A stretch of 64,000 nucleotides of DNA, from NCBI GenBank assembly GCA_947497175.1, contig CANMFM010000002.1, positions 293,620 to 357,619 of the forward strand, given 5' to 3'. This DNA comes from an uncultured Aquimarina sp. GTDB taxonomy: Bacteria > Bacteroidota > Bacteroidia > Flavobacteriales > Flavobacteriaceae. This document shows, in pieces, positions 1-9,887 of this stretch (positions are counted from its first letter, which is position 1; every line of letters starts with the position of its first letter). Below the pieces are notes generated by a model. It was not told the origin of the DNA, did not search any database, and saw only the letters and a list, made by a program, of their open reading frames with translations. Made by a program: the position numbers and the translations under genes.

Positions 1-2217
1 CCGAGGATAAAAAAAACTATTGTCTTTAATCAATCCGAAGGTTTTTTGGGAAATGAATTTATTAATAATTCTTATCTAAGAGGACATAATAATAAACTTT
101 ATTTCGGGGGTGTAAAAGGAGTGTCATTTTTTGATCCAAATGATCTCAATAAAAGCAACTATACATCACGCGTCATTTTAACAGGGATCAAAATTACCGG
201 TAAAGAACTTGATAGAAGTATCTCTTTTGAAGATGAAAAAAACCTGGAACATGATGAGGCCTCATTTTTACTCAACTTTGCAGTGCCAAATTATATAAAT
301 ACATCCGAAAATCGATATGCTTATCGATTGTTAGGGCTAAATGATGAATGGAAATTTACGAACAATCATGAAGTGGGTTATACCATTCAAAAACCAGGAG
401 ATTATATTTTTCAAGTAAAAGAAGCCAATAATCAAGATACTTGGGATGATGAACCTACGACCCTAAAGATTACTGTAAAGGCAGCACTTTGGAAAACACC
501 TTTGGCATATGCAATTTATTTTGTGATTATAGTATTCGTACTTTATCAGATCTACAAAAACATGAGGACTAGATTTGAACTTGTACATAAACTAAAATCC
601 GAACGCTTAGAGAACATTAGACAAGAAGAGATCAATACTTCTAAACTAGAGTTTTTTACCAATGTATCGCATGATTTTAGGACACCTCTGACCTTGATTT
701 TGGCTCCTATTCAACAACTTATCGAAAATTACCAGGGCAATAAAGAAATGTATAAGAAATTGTTGGCGATAGAACGTAATGCAGACCAGCTCTTGAAGTT
801 AACCAATCAAGTGCTCGATTTTAGAGCTTACGAGAATAAGCATTCTAGACTGCAAGCGAAACAAGGAGATTTAATATCGTTTCTTAACGGGATATATACA
901 TCATTTCTGGAGTATGCTTCAATTGGCAATTATAATTATTCTTTTGAGTATGATGTATTGGAGTTACCAATTTTTTATGATCCTAATAAGTTAGAAAAAG
1001 TATTTTATAATATACTTTCTAACGCATTCAAATACACTCCAAAAGGAGGGGAAATTAAGATTAAACTCTATGTTGATCATCACGATGCAATTATAGAAAT
1101 TTCTGATAACGGGCCGGGAATCAGTATTGAGTTTATAAATAAAATTTTCGATAGATATTATGAAATTGCAAGTGATGTAGCGTATCAAAAACACTTTAAC
1201 CAAGGTAGTGGTATTGGACTTCATATTGCAAAAAAGGCAATAGAGCTGCATAAAGGTAGTATTGATGTTGAAAGTAAAGATGGTGTAGGAACGATATTTA
1301 AAATTACGCTAAAATCAGGATGCGCACATTTAGAAGATTTTGAAATGCTTGCTGAAAACTTTTCTACAACCGAAATTTATGGGGAGAATAAACATAAGCA
1401 TCTTATCGAAACGCTGAAAACAATCGAAGTAGAGCACCTTATTCAGGATGTTGATACTGATAAACCAAAAATTTTAGTCGTTGAAGATAATGATGAATTC
1501 AGAAGGTTTATAGTAGATATTTTAAAAGAATATTATATCGTAGAACAATCAGAAAATGGAGAAGAAGGTTTTAAAAAAGCATTAAGAGTTTTTCCTGATT
1601 TAATCATAAGCGACGTTATAATGACCAAAATGGAAGGAACAGAACTTTGCTCAAAAATTAAAAATGACAGACGCACAAGCCATGTTCCAGTAATTCTACT
1701 AACATCTCGTTCATCAATGACTTATAAGTTTGAAGGTTTAGAATCTGGGGCAGATGCCTATATAGACAAACCATTTGATATCAAAGAGCTGTTTTTAGTA
1801 ATTAAAAATTTACTTAATGCGGCAGAGAGAGTTAAACATAAGTTTACAGAAAATAATTATAGTAATGAATATGAAGCTATAGCTTCGGTTGATGAAAATC
1901 TACAAAGAAAAGCCATAAAAATTATAGAAGATAACATTGATAACCAATCTTTTGATATCCCATCCTTTAGTTCAGAATTAGGATTGAGTAGAACCATGTT
2001 ATTTGTGAAAATAAAAAGCTGGACTAATTTTACTCCAAAAGAATTTATTAATTCAATACGAATGAAAAAGGCAACAGAACTTTTAGAGTTAGGTGAGTTG
2101 AGTGTCTCTGAAGTCGCGTATAGAGTAGGTTTTAAAGACCCTAAGTATTTTTCTAAAGCGTTTAAAAAATATTACAAAAAAACCCCATCAGAATATTCAG
2201 AAAAATTCTATTCTTAG
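1..2217 (+). CDS. Hybrid two-component system regulator (HTCS), 5'-truncated by window edge
   Basis: The frame is open to base 1, and the track start (TTG at 46) is only the first possible start codon, so the true N-terminus lies outside the window. Numbered from that TTG, the visible order is: last propeller blade (KLYFGGVKGVSFFDP, ~17-31), Y_Y_Y domain (~85-145), one membrane helix (~150-170), HisKA with phospho-His 209 in SHDFRTPL, HATPase_c (NILSNAFKYTP, DNGPGI, GSGIGLHIA), a receiver with acceptor Asp ~523 (LIISDVIM) and DKPFD, then a C-terminal AraC helix-turn-helix. This is the periplasmic-sensor-to-DNA-binding fusion known in Bacteroidota, usually controlling polysaccharide or nutrient genes nearby. 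No SusCD pair is visible here, so the target is unknown. All catalytic boxes look intact. Confidence 0.95.
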   Translation, partial: PRIKKTIVFNQSEGFLGNEFINNSYLRGHNNKLYFGGVKGVSFFDPNDLNKSNYTSRVILTGIKITGKELDRSISFEDEKNLEHDEASFLLNFAVPNYINTSENRYAYRLLGLNDEWKFTNNHEVGYTIQKPGDYIFQVKEANNQDTWDDEPTTLKITVKAALWKTPLAYAIYFVIIVFVLYQIYKNMRTRFELVHKLKSERLENIRQEEINTSKLEFFTNVSHDFRTPLTLILAPIQQLIENYQGNKEMYKKLLAIERNADQLLKLTNQVLDFRAYENKHSRLQAKQGDLISFLNGIYTSFLEYASIGNYNYSFEYDVLELPIFYDPNKLEKVFYNILSNAFKYTPKGGEIKIKLYVDHHDAIIEISDNGPGISIEFINKIFDRYYEIASDVAYQKHFNQGSGIGLHIAKKAIELHKGSIDVESKDGVGTIFKITLKSGCAHLEDFEMLAENFSTTEIYGENKHKHLIETLKTIEVEHLIQDVDTDKPKILVVEDNDEFRRFIVDILKEYYIVEQSENGEEGFKKALRVFPDLIISDVIMTKMEGTELCSKIKNDRRTSHVPVILLTSRSSMTYKFEGLESGADAYIDKPFDIKELFLVIKNLLNAAERVKHKFTENNYSNEYEAIASVDENLQRKAIKIIEDNIDNQSFDIPSFSSELGLSRTMLFVKIKSWTNFTPKEFINSIRMKKATELLELGELSVSEVAYRVGFKDPKYFSKAFKKYYKKTPSEYSEKFYS

Positions 2218-2489
2218 CATAAAACCATAATTTTAGCGATTAGCTATCAAAGAAATTCTTAAACCCGGTCTGTTTACTTATGTATTGAGTTTTGGCAGGG
2301 TTTTTGTTTTATTCGAATTCAGTAAATAAAATAACATTCAACACCTTTTTGAAAGGTCAATTTGGTAAAAATATATCCATGAACAGAAGTTTTATTTACT
2401 ACTTTTATAAAAAGTAAATCTATCCTAGCTGAGTTTTGAAAACAGCTAAGGAAGTTATAATTTTAACCCCCATAAATTAACCTATACTT

Positions 2490-3107
2490 ATGTACACAGT
2501 AAATTTTAAAAATACGAAGAAACTCTTTTTTATACTTTTAGTTTTATGCTTTTCCTTAAATACTCAAGCACAAAATGATCAAATTTCTATCCAATCTATT
2601 AGCGATCAGGAGTTTGCTGTAAATAGTATTAATGGAATCCCATTTACAGTAGTCCTTGAAGAAAGTAATAATGATGGACAATATCATTTACCAAGTGGAG
2701 GTAGTGTTACTTTTAAAACTGCAGATATGATTGGTAAAAGAAGCACGTTACGTATTATTTTTGAAGAAGAAATGTATCACTCTCTAGAAGATAAACTCAT
2801 AGAGCAATATGATGCTGATGTTGAATGGATTACATCTTCTCTTGAAATTAAAGAAAGCGACTTAAAAATGTTTCCTACCCGACCGGTTTTTACAGATGCC
2901 GCTTTAGAAAAGTTAAAGCAAAGAGTATTTCAATATACCACAACTGATCGAAAAGAAGAGTATTTTAATGAGTGGATAGAAAAAATAAATTATTCTGTGG
3001 GGGCTGTAAATTTTTTCAGAGAGTTGTATGCAGCATCTAATGGAGAAAACAATGAGCAGCGTCATAATTTTCTACCAATCAATATTCATCAAGAACTTCA
3101 TAAATAA
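2490..3107 (+). CDS. Secreted protein of unknown function, 205 aa
   Basis: The ATG at 2490 begins a clear signal peptide (hydrophobic core then NTQAQ, cleavage near residue 28). The mature part is mixed alpha/beta and rich in charged residues; I recognise no domain or catalytic motif. It follows the HTCS gene on the same strand after 272 bp. That gap contains a short hairpin (TAGCTG 2426-2431 paired with CAGCTA 2443-2448), so separate transcription is likely. It is probably periplasmic or surface exposed. Being next to the HTCS hints at co-regulation, but nothing in the sequence proves it. The signal peptide and intact frame make the gene itself secure. Confidence 0.75.
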   Translation: MYTVNFKNTKKLFFILLVLCFSLNTQAQNDQISIQSISDQEFAVNSINGIPFTVVLEESNNDGQYHLPSGGSVTFKTADMIGKRSTLRIIFEEEMYHSLEDKLIEQYDADVEWITSSLEIKESDLKMFPTRPVFTDAALEKLKQRVFQYTTTDRKEEYFNEWIEKINYSVGAVNFFRELYAASNGENNEQRHNFLPINIHQELHK

Positions 3108-3215
3108 TTCGAGTTCGAGTGACTCGCCCTTAGTAAAAGTGTATCGAGCTCTTGGTAAAGTTTAGGATGACAAGGTATTTCTAATAAAACCTTTTCTCGA
3201 TACTCTTTTGTCTGA
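3108..3215. repeat. Dispersed TATCGAG-type intergenic repeat, copy 1 (inverted pair)
   Basis: It holds TTCGAGTGA followed by GTGTATCGAG, then an opposing copy TTCTCGATACTCTTTTGTC. The same boxes recur near 49508, 53141 and 53981. An AGGATGACAA word between the halves resembles the common flavobacterial GTCATCCT intergenic repeat. No reading frame is supported. Confidence 0.6.
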
Positions 3216-3302
3216 TTTCAAAAAAATCTCTTGTATTGCCCTGTTTGGATTATTTTTGTCCTCATGTCGTCCTCGTGGCAAATGAAAATGTGCACATAAA
3301 AA

Positions 3303-3328
3303 AAATAGAATAGTATTTTATTCTATTT
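3303..3328 (-). terminator. Possible minus-strand terminator hairpin
   Basis: AAATAGAATA and TATTCTATTT pair perfectly around a 6-nt loop. The plus-strand A-run just before it gives a U-run on the minus strand, so it could end transcription of the TonB receptor gene that stops at 3575. It is about 250 nt beyond that stop and very AT-rich, so the call is weak. Confidence 0.3.
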
Positions 3329-3574
3329 GTTTCTGTATAGCACAAGAAAAAGTTCTACTGATAATGCCATTGTGCAAAGGTATTTCATAATGAAGCTTCG
3401 GAAGGTTTCTCTTCTGGACTTGTCGTAGAAAAATTATAAAACGGACTGAAAGAATTCAGAATCTGAGATAGGAATACTATCTTTTGATGATGATGATTTT
3501 TTTGTTGTATATAGTTTAGAAACTTATGTAAAGATCAATTGAATAAAACTCTTTAAAACGTAAGATTTTCTAAT

Positions 3575-5938
3575 TTATCTTCTTCTCCCAGAATAGGTCA
3601 TTGCTTCGCCTTTACCAAAGCCGTAGCTCAAACCAAAGGTGAAAAAACGTCCTCGTAGGCCAAAATCATACGTCTCGAATGTAGGTTGTGTTACAAAACG
3701 TTCTCTAATTCTCGATGCAAATACATCGCGTACACCCAAATTAACTACTACTTTACCCTTTATAATTTTCTTACGCATTCCCAGGTCCATAAATGCAAAA
3801 CCACTTTGCTTACCTTGTATAGTTTCAAAACCAGAACGATAGTTTCCGTTAAGCTCTAAATCAATATCGGCGGGCAAGTCAATTTTTGAACCCAATCGGG
3901 TAGACCATTGGTTTCCTTGAAAATCGAAAACCTGATCTTCAAAATTTCCTTTTCGATCAAAATAACTATAATTAAAATCCCCGGTAAAAGTTATCCATTT
4001 GATAGGGCTGTACTTTGCATTGGTCTCTAAACCAACAGACGAATTTGTTCCGATATTTTCAGGTGTAGTAAACGTTACATTATCTATAAAAGTTGATACA
4101 CGTTCTACCACTTCAGTTGTATAGCGATGGTAAATACTAGAGCTTACACTGGCTTTTCCTATTTTATAGATACTTGTTAGTTCGTATGACTGTGTAAATT
4201 CGGGCTGCAGGTTTGGATTACCTGTTCGAATGTTAAAGTTGTTCCGGATGTTAAAAAAGGGATTCAAATCCCAAAGCCTTGGCCTGAAAATACGTTTCGA
4301 GTAGCCCGCTTGCAGTGAAACTTTTTCGTTAAATTTATAAGAAGCGTGCATACTTGGAAAAAAATTAGTAAAATTCTGTGAATTGGTATCGTTGGTATTT
4401 CTCAATACGGTTTGTAAGTCGGTATTTTCAACTCTTAACCCTGCTTTTATCCCCCAATTGTCGTTTTCATAAGCTCCTGTTGCATATATTCCCAATACTT
4501 TTTGATTCCATTCAAAATCATTAGTAAGGGCTTCGTTAACCTCAAATACGCCATTTACCAGGTCACGTACTTCAAAATCATTACCCACATCATTTATTAC
4601 ATACTGAACTCCTGTTTCTAAGGTGTATTCTTTGGTAATTGGGTTTATATAATCAGCTTTGAAGGTAAAATCTGCCTGTTGGAAATTAGTAGCGGTTCGT
4701 TGGTTATTATCTACGTTTTCACCTTCGAGTGTGGTATCGGTAAAAAGCGAAGACTGGTCTTTACCGAAGAAACTACCCAAAGCACTAAATTGAAAAGTAT
4801 GATCTTCATTATCTTTAAATTGCTTTTTCCAATTAAATTCATACTGCCATTTGGGATTGGTGGCATCGGTAATCTCATCACGTATCCATCGAGATAGTAA
4901 GGTATTATTGGCATCAAAAAAACGAAAATTTGTTTCAGAAGGTTGATCTTCAATTTCGTAAGCAAAATTTCCTGAGAGTGTGAAAACGTTATATTGATTT
5001 AAGTGATAATCTGTTCCCAGGGTGATGTTGAAAAAGGTCTCATTTCTGAAATTTTCTCCCTCACTAAATATGACTTCGTTGTTGATTAAGTTTCGATTAC
5101 TCGCTTCATTATCGCGAGGTAAAGAACGGTAACCAACACCCATTTGGGTAAACAAATTAAATTTCTCTTGTCTGCGGTTAAGGCTAACTCCTATACTATG
5201 ATTATCTGGCAAACCGGTGTTAACAGAAATAGAGCCATTCCAACCTTCTTTTTCTTCTTTTTTCAGGATGATATTTAAAATACCAGAAGTACCTGAAGCT
5301 TCATATTTTGCAGAAGGATTTGTGATCACCTCGATACTCTCAATCATATCTGCGGTGATTGTTCCCAGAGCATTATTGGATTCATCGGCTAACACAGAGG
5401 GCTTGCCATTAATTAGGATTTGTACTCCACTGCTTCCTCGTAAACTTATTTCTCCTTCTATATTTACATTAACCGAAGGTACATTGTTGAGCACCTCCAA
5501 CGCACTGGCCCCAGTGGTACTAAGGTCTTTTCCTACATTAAAAACACGTTTGTCTAGCTTAAACTCAGTTTTAGAAACTTCACCTCTTACAACTACTTCA
5601 TCCAAGGTTTGGTTATCTTGAAAAAGTTTAATAACCCCCAACTTAATTTGATCTTCTTTTAGTTCAAAATCCTTTAATTGAATTGTCTTAAATCCAATAA
5701 AACTGATCTCAATGTAAAAGTCTTTTTTTGAAGTTTTAATGTTGAATTTTCCAGTATCATCAGTAGTTGTTCCGGTAACTACAGAATCAGAATAAAGATC
5801 CTTCAACACTATTGTTGCATAGGGTATTTTTGTTCCTGCTTCAGCTTCAATTAGAGAACCTGAAATGCTTATTTCACTGTCTTGAGCCCAGGTGCAAACT
5901 GTAAATAGTGAAATAACTAAAAGGAATTTAATCTTCAT
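3575..5938 (-). CDS. TonB-dependent outer-membrane receptor (CarboxypepD_reg, plug, OMP_b-brl_3 barrel)
   Basis: This is a 787-residue protein with a signal peptide (cleavage after TWAQ, ~19). It has a carboxypeptidase-regulatory-like domain (~23-95), a plug domain (~115-235, including SLRGSSGVQILINGKP and SGILNIILKK) and a long beta-barrel of the 'outer membrane beta-barrel family' type, ending with GFGKGEAMTYSGRRR. The family makes outer-membrane proteins with TonB-receptor architecture; the substrate cannot be read from the sequence. There is no SusD partner next to it. It is transcribed divergently from the nitronate monooxygenase gene across 411 bp. The start is the ATG at 5938, directly at the signal peptide. 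Confidence 0.9.
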   Translation of the reverse strand: MKIKFLLVISLFTVCTWAQDSEISISGSLIEAEAGTKIPYATIVLKDLYSDSVVTGTTTDDTGKFNIKTSKKDFYIEISFIGFKTIQLKDFELKEDQIKLGVIKLFQDNQTLDEVVVRGEVSKTEFKLDKRVFNVGKDLSTTGASALEVLNNVPSVNVNIEGEISLRGSSGVQILINGKPSVLADESNNALGTITADMIESIEVITNPSAKYEASGTSGILNIILKKEEKEGWNGSISVNTGLPDNHSIGVSLNRRQEKFNLFTQMGVGYRSLPRDNEASNRNLINNEVIFSEGENFRNETFFNITLGTDYHLNQYNVFTLSGNFAYEIEDQPSETNFRFFDANNTLLSRWIRDEITDATNPKWQYEFNWKKQFKDNEDHTFQFSALGSFFGKDQSSLFTDTTLEGENVDNNQRTATNFQQADFTFKADYINPITKEYTLETGVQYVINDVGNDFEVRDLVNGVFEVNEALTNDFEWNQKVLGIYATGAYENDNWGIKAGLRVENTDLQTVLRNTNDTNSQNFTNFFPSMHASYKFNEKVSLQAGYSKRIFRPRLWDLNPFFNIRNNFNIRTGNPNLQPEFTQSYELTSIYKIGKASVSSSIYHRYTTEVVERVSTFIDNVTFTTPENIGTNSSVGLETNAKYSPIKWITFTGDFNYSYFDRKGNFEDQVFDFQGNQWSTRLGSKIDLPADIDLELNGNYRSGFETIQGKQSGFAFMDLGMRKKIIKGKVVVNLGVRDVFASRIRERFVTQPTFETYDFGLRGRFFTFGLSYGFGKGEAMTYSGRRR

Positions 5939-6349
5939 GGTACGACTTTATAACTTCAAAATCTAAAGAAAAGAAGTAAAATGGAGTTATTGAAATTTTC
6001 TTTGTTAAACAACTCTAAACACCTTAGAGTTTAATAGATTTTTGCAACAGTTTAGTCGTTAACGTATCTATTAAACAGTTGTTATTCTTTACTGTGTATA
6101 TGCTCTAATAATTTTAAAATATGAGTAGAATAGAATCTAGAAGATCTCAAATGACAAAAAGTACCAGAAAAATCGGACTTTGAAATATATTCTAGCCATA
6201 AGATGTTTTTGAAGCCGTTTTATTTTTTAATGCTCAAAACGTGTTAACATAAGGTTTTTGTGGTATACATATATAATACTATATTGCAGAAAAACCAGAA
6301 GTTTATGATGATTTCATTTGAAATCATCTCTTAACCTATAAATTATAGC
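5939..6349. other. Divergent intergenic region, 411 bp
   Basis: AT-rich, and presumably carries promoters for both flanking genes. The only strong structure is the 22-bp dyad at 6307-6328. I see no small ORF with a credible start. Confidence 0.5.
6307..6328. promoter_or_regulatory. Perfect 10-2-10 dyad upstream of nitronate monooxygenase
   Basis: GATGATTTCA, a TT spacer, then TGAAATCATC form a perfect inverted repeat ending 21 bp before the ATG at 6350. The length and symmetry fit a dimeric repressor operator or an mRNA 5' hairpin. It lacks a T-run, so it is not an ordinary terminator. Confidence 0.5.
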
Positions 6350-7327
6350 ATGAGTAAAGCATCCTTTATAAAAGAATTAACGTTGCCCGCAGTAGCAGCA
6401 CCGATGTTTTTAATATCAGGACCTCAATTAGTTATTGAGTGTTGTAAGAGTGGAATTGTAGGAACTTTTCCGGCATTAAATCAACGAACTTCTGAGGGGT
6501 TTGAAGAATGGCTTATCGAGATTAAAAAGGCACTTTCAGATTTTGAAAAAGAAACCGGTAAAAAAGCAGCACCATTTGGTGTTAACCTGATTGTTCATCA
6601 TTCAAATCCAAGATTAAAAGCCGATCTGGCCTTGTGTGTTAAACATAAAGTTCCATTAATTATTACCTCTTTGGGTGCTGTGTCAGAATTGGTAGATACG
6701 ATTCATAGCTACGGAGGATTGGTATTTCATGATGTTATCAAAAAACGTCATGCAGAAAAAGCAAGCGAAGCCGGAGTAGACGGATTAATTCTTGTTGCCG
6801 CTGGAGCAGGAGGGCATGCAGGTACCATAAATCCCATGCCATTGGTTTCAGAAATTAAAAAATTCTTTAAGAAAACCATCTTACTTTCAGGTTGTATCTC
6901 CTCAGGTAGAGATATAGCTTCAGCTATGCAAATGGGAGCCGATTTGGCATATATGGGAACTCGTTTCATTAATACACAAGAAAGTAAAGCGCCAAAAGCC
7001 TATAGAGATATGATCATAGATTGTGGCGCAAGTGATATTGTGTATACAGCAGCTGTCTCAGGGGTTCATGCAAATTTTTTAGGCCCAAGTCTAAAGGCTA
7101 TGGGTATCACAGAAGAAATGTTAGCAAGAAAGAAAAAGGTTGATTTTGGAGAAGAATTAACAGTCAATGAAAATGAAGCAAAGGCCTGGGCAACCATCTG
7201 GTCTGCGGGGCAGGGAGTTGCAACGATAAGTAATTCTCCTAGCGTACATGATTTGGTATCTGAGTTAAAAACTGAGTTTAAAACAGCGATTAAAGAGCAA
7301 TATGCATTATTGAACGTTTATAAGTAA
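6350..7327 (+). CDS. Nitronate monooxygenase (2-nitropropane dioxygenase family)
   Basis: This 325-residue FMN-dependent TIM-barrel enzyme would oxidise alkyl nitronates to carbonyl compounds and nitrite in the cytoplasm. The N-terminal PMFLISGPQLV segment, the GAGGHAG loop carrying the catalytic His (~160) and the FMN-phosphate segment (MGTRFINTQES) are all present, and the length is normal for the family. It starts at the ATG at 6350, just after a perfect 22-bp dyad that may control it. The gene stands alone; the downstream SRPBCC gene is convergent. Family assignment is firm, physiological substrate is not. Confidence 0.92.
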   Translation: MSKASFIKELTLPAVAAPMFLISGPQLVIECCKSGIVGTFPALNQRTSEGFEEWLIEIKKALSDFEKETGKKAAPFGVNLIVHHSNPRLKADLALCVKHKVPLIITSLGAVSELVDTIHSYGGLVFHDVIKKRHAEKASEAGVDGLILVAAGAGGHAGTINPMPLVSEIKKFFKKTILLSGCISSGRDIASAMQMGADLAYMGTRFINTQESKAPKAYRDMIIDCGASDIVYTAAVSGVHANFLGPSLKAMGITEEMLARKKKVDFGEELTVNENEAKAWATIWSAGQGVATISNSPSVHDLVSELKTEFKTAIKEQYALLNVYK

Positions 7328-7348
7328 TAAGATTCAAAATAGAAGGAT

Positions 7349-7453
7349 GTACTTAAAATTATTATAAATTGTGATGATAAAGGTGTTGTTTTAGCCCTAA
7401 AGACGTCTCAGTCGTTCGTTACACCTTCTTTGTAATTCATATTGTTTTAAGTA
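7349..7453. repeat. Long imperfect inverted repeat between convergent genes
   Basis: The outer arms GTACTTAAAA (7349-7358) and TTTTAAGTAC (7444-7453) pair perfectly, and so do the inner arms AAGGTGT (7380-7386) and ACACCTT (7421-7427). The sequence between them also aligns partly. It overlaps the last bases of the SRPBCC gene and may act as a bidirectional terminator. Confidence 0.5.
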
Positions 7454-7902
7454 CACTGTTTAATCGCTTCTATTTCTAGATCATTGGTGAATTTTTCGAA
7501 TGCTTCGTCAAATGGTGGAATCATTTTGGAAAATAAAGGAAACAAGGGACCTCCTATAGTTTCACTCATACTAAATATAACACCATTATTATAGGCTTGT
7601 ATTAAAAAAGTTCTCTTCCCCATCGTATCGCCCCACACTAATTTTTTATTAGGGATATACTCTTTAACTTTTAATTTAAATGTACGCTTGTCATCCAAAT
7701 AACTTTTTAATTTGATGATTTCTCCTTGTTTAATGGTACCTTTAAACATAGTTATCGTACTATTCCATTGTGGGTACTTTTCGCCACTAATAAGTAAGTT
7801 CCATATTGTTTCAGGTTTAACATCCATGTACTTTTTTATAGATGTTGTTCTGCTAAAGATTGTTTTGATTGTTTTAGCCTGAACATTAGTATTAATTTTC
7901 AT
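7447..7902 (-). CDS. SRPBCC/START-like domain protein
   Basis: This is a 151-residue cytoplasmic protein of the polyketide-cyclase/START fold. The pattern of a 'PETIWNLLIS..KYPQWNSTI' helix-strand start, central KLKVKEYIPNKKLVWGD strands and a long C-terminal helix (DEAFEKFTNDLEIEAI) is typical. Such proteins bind hydrophobic ligands in a central cavity, and the ligand cannot be deduced. The first ~20 residues look like an extension, so a slightly later start is possible, but no other ATG fits better. It is monocistronic, with a convergent neighbour downstream. Confidence 0.75.
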   Translation of the reverse strand: MKINTNVQAKTIKTIFSRTTSIKKYMDVKPETIWNLLISGEKYPQWNSTITMFKGTIKQGEIIKLKSYLDDKRTFKLKVKEYIPNKKLVWGDTMGKRTFLIQAYNNGVIFSMSETIGGPLFPLFSKMIPPFDEAFEKFTNDLEIEAIKQCT

Positions 7903-8198
7903 ATTTGGTTGAATAAATAGTATAGCTCAAATTTAATGCACTTAGTATTTTGAATACCACAATTATTAGTCTCGATATTTCTTTTGAAACCCTTTTACAG
8001 GGTTTTGAAATCACTTCATTTTAATGTAAGGGCAATTTTGAATATGACACCTCTTTATGATTAAGGTTAATTATTAGATATTATGTTATTGTTGTCTAGT
8101 CATTTAAAAGAACTAAACAATTTTAATAATTAAGAATATAACAAACAGTACATCACGATATCAAATAAAAGTTTTTGGTTACCGCAATATCCTTTGGG

Positions 8199-9374
8199 TT
8201 AAAACTTTGCAGCGGTAACTTCAGGGATGATAACTAATAAATCATAGCCCTTCAAAATTCGATTTAGAGTAGTGTCATCAACCTTAATTTTCTGTTTTTT
8301 AAGTTTGTGAATGATCTTTTGCAAATCGAATACCTTCCATTGGTTTTTTTGTGCAGTCAAAAAAGGTGTTAGATTTTTTAAAGGCCACGTTGTGATATCA
8401 ACAGGTTGTGCAGGAAATATCTTAAACGGCTGCCCCAACATGCCACTCTGGCCTACTATCATAATGTGCAAAGACTTTTGGTCATTAGCTTCAGAAATGT
8501 TAGAAACTAAGTTTCCTATGTCATAAACTTCAAGTAGACTTTCACCCTTTGTTAGATGGTTTGCACCATACTTGAATAGATTGCTCTTATGACTCCATTT
8601 CTCATAATCACGCATTAAATGACGTTTTAACAACTTTACACGTTTATGATGTCCTTTTGATCTACTTTTATAAATTTCTACCGAGGAACGCATAGCATTT
8701 ATGACCTCGTGTTCATGTTTAGATAGCTTTAATTCCTGTAAGGCTTTTATCTTCTCACCAAATTCTGGTGTCATTAAATACATGGGGTTTTGAGGATTTT
8801 CAAAGAATTTTTTCAAATATTCATTAGAATTATCTATTACCTCTTTATATAATTTCCTTGCTTGATTATTTTCAGTTTCAATATAAAGGTCATGAAAAAT
8901 GAGCCGGTCGGCATACATTAATACTTGATCCGAGCCTAAAAGATTAGTACCAGTTTTAACAATATCTTCGAGTAATTCATATTCTGGGCGCAACGCATAA
9001 AATGAAAATAAGTCCTTATATGTTTGATTAAAAACCTCTTTCTTTTTCTCTGTCAATTTTATAGAAGTCTCTATAATTTCTGTACTGTAAGGATCCAACT
9101 CGATATAAAAATTATCAAACTTTTTAAGGTTAAAAATATGTTTGGTAAATAGAGGGATTTCGTTAGTAAAATGTTCTTCTCCAATCAGTACATTGTCTAC
9201 TTGCTTTACTTTATCCGCGATTAAAGCCCAACCACCACCAGAAAACACGGAATCTGATATCTTGAAAGTTTTTTGATGATTAGCAATTATCGTTTCAAAT
9301 GTAATTTTTTGAGCTAAAAATGTATTAGATATCAATATGCATACAATCAACAATTGCCAAGATCTATGTTTCAT
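8199..9374 (-). CDS. Secreted EreA/ChaN-like (haem-uptake/erythromycin-esterase superfamily) protein
   Basis: A 391-residue protein with an N-terminal signal peptide (SNTFLAQ, cleavage ~21). The segment NVLIGEEHFTNEIPLF (~62-77) followed by FYIELDPYS resembles the 'GE.H' and acidic strand signatures shared by erythromycin-esterase-like and ChaN/TraB-type folds, and GSDQV (~147) fits the EreA-type second motif. The remainder is helical and charged. The assignment rests on these short motifs only, so the function could be a hydrolase or haem binding. It is monocistronic, with 296 bp downstream and a 513-bp upstream gap. Confidence 0.45.
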   Translation of the reverse strand: MKHRSWQLLIVCILISNTFLAQKITFETIIANHQKTFKISDSVFSGGGWALIADKVKQVDNVLIGEEHFTNEIPLFTKHIFNLKKFDNFYIELDPYSTEIIETSIKLTEKKKEVFNQTYKDLFSFYALRPEYELLEDIVKTGTNLLGSDQVLMYADRLIFHDLYIETENNQARKLYKEVIDNSNEYLKKFFENPQNPMYLMTPEFGEKIKALQELKLSKHEHEVINAMRSSVEIYKSRSKGHHKRVKLLKRHLMRDYEKWSHKSNLFKYGANHLTKGESLLEVYDIGNLVSNISEANDQKSLHIMIVGQSGMLGQPFKIFPAQPVDITTWPLKNLTPFLTAQKNQWKVFDLQKIIHKLKKQKIKVDDTTLNRILKGYDLLVIIPEVTAAKF

Positions 9375-9887
9375 AGTATAAATTTAATGCGTTATAATTT
9401 CTTAGATTTATTAGTAGTAGTTCGTGCTATTTCTAGTCATAAAATCAATCATATTCGTTATAAACGTATCCGAGTTGATTTGTTTTTTACTTGAAAAAAT
9501 TTAATTTTCATATTTGATTTATCAAAACAATCATTTGTTTGATTTTAAATTACAGTCTAAATGTAGGACTGAATAAAACATCTGTTTGTTACAGTAAAAA
9601 TTTTACCTAAACGTTATTGATGTGTCGGATCTTATAAAAAGAAAAACCAATAGAAACATCTAAACTCTATAAAATATAGGCGTTTAGCTATTCTGATCTT
9701 TCTAATCAAACTTAGTGTTATTTAAATTTTATAGGAGTTTTTTAAAGTCTCATTAGTATTTTTGAGACTAAATGAATATTTTTTTATATAACAAACTAGT
9801 AGATTTGGAGTAACAAAAACTAACCTTATTTGTCCTTTAAGATATAACTAATTCAAATGTCATCAATTTTTAAAAGCGCACTAGTAC
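9375..9887. other. Divergent intergenic region, 513 bp
   Basis: Very AT-rich. It presumably contains the promoters of the flanking genes (TTATTTG at ~9828 is a weak Bacteroidota -7-like match). I see no ORF, RNA gene or strong repeat. Confidence 0.4.

Larger units (their letters stand above)
3108..3574. other. Gene-free gap of 467 bp between convergent genes
   Basis: It contains the repeat copy above and a perfect 10-bp AT-rich hairpin at 3303-3328. I see no ORF, RNA gene or mobile element in the rest. Confidence 0.6.

Noticed and set aside
5217-5621. 134-aa plus-strand ORF inside the TonB receptor gene
   Set aside because: Shadow of the plug domain coding frame; no start context or domain.
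7987-8005. AAACCCT/AGGGTTT hairpin as terminator of the EreA/ChaN-like gene
   Set aside because: The stem is real but lacks a U-run on the minus strand and is ~195 nt beyond the stop, so I do not call it.
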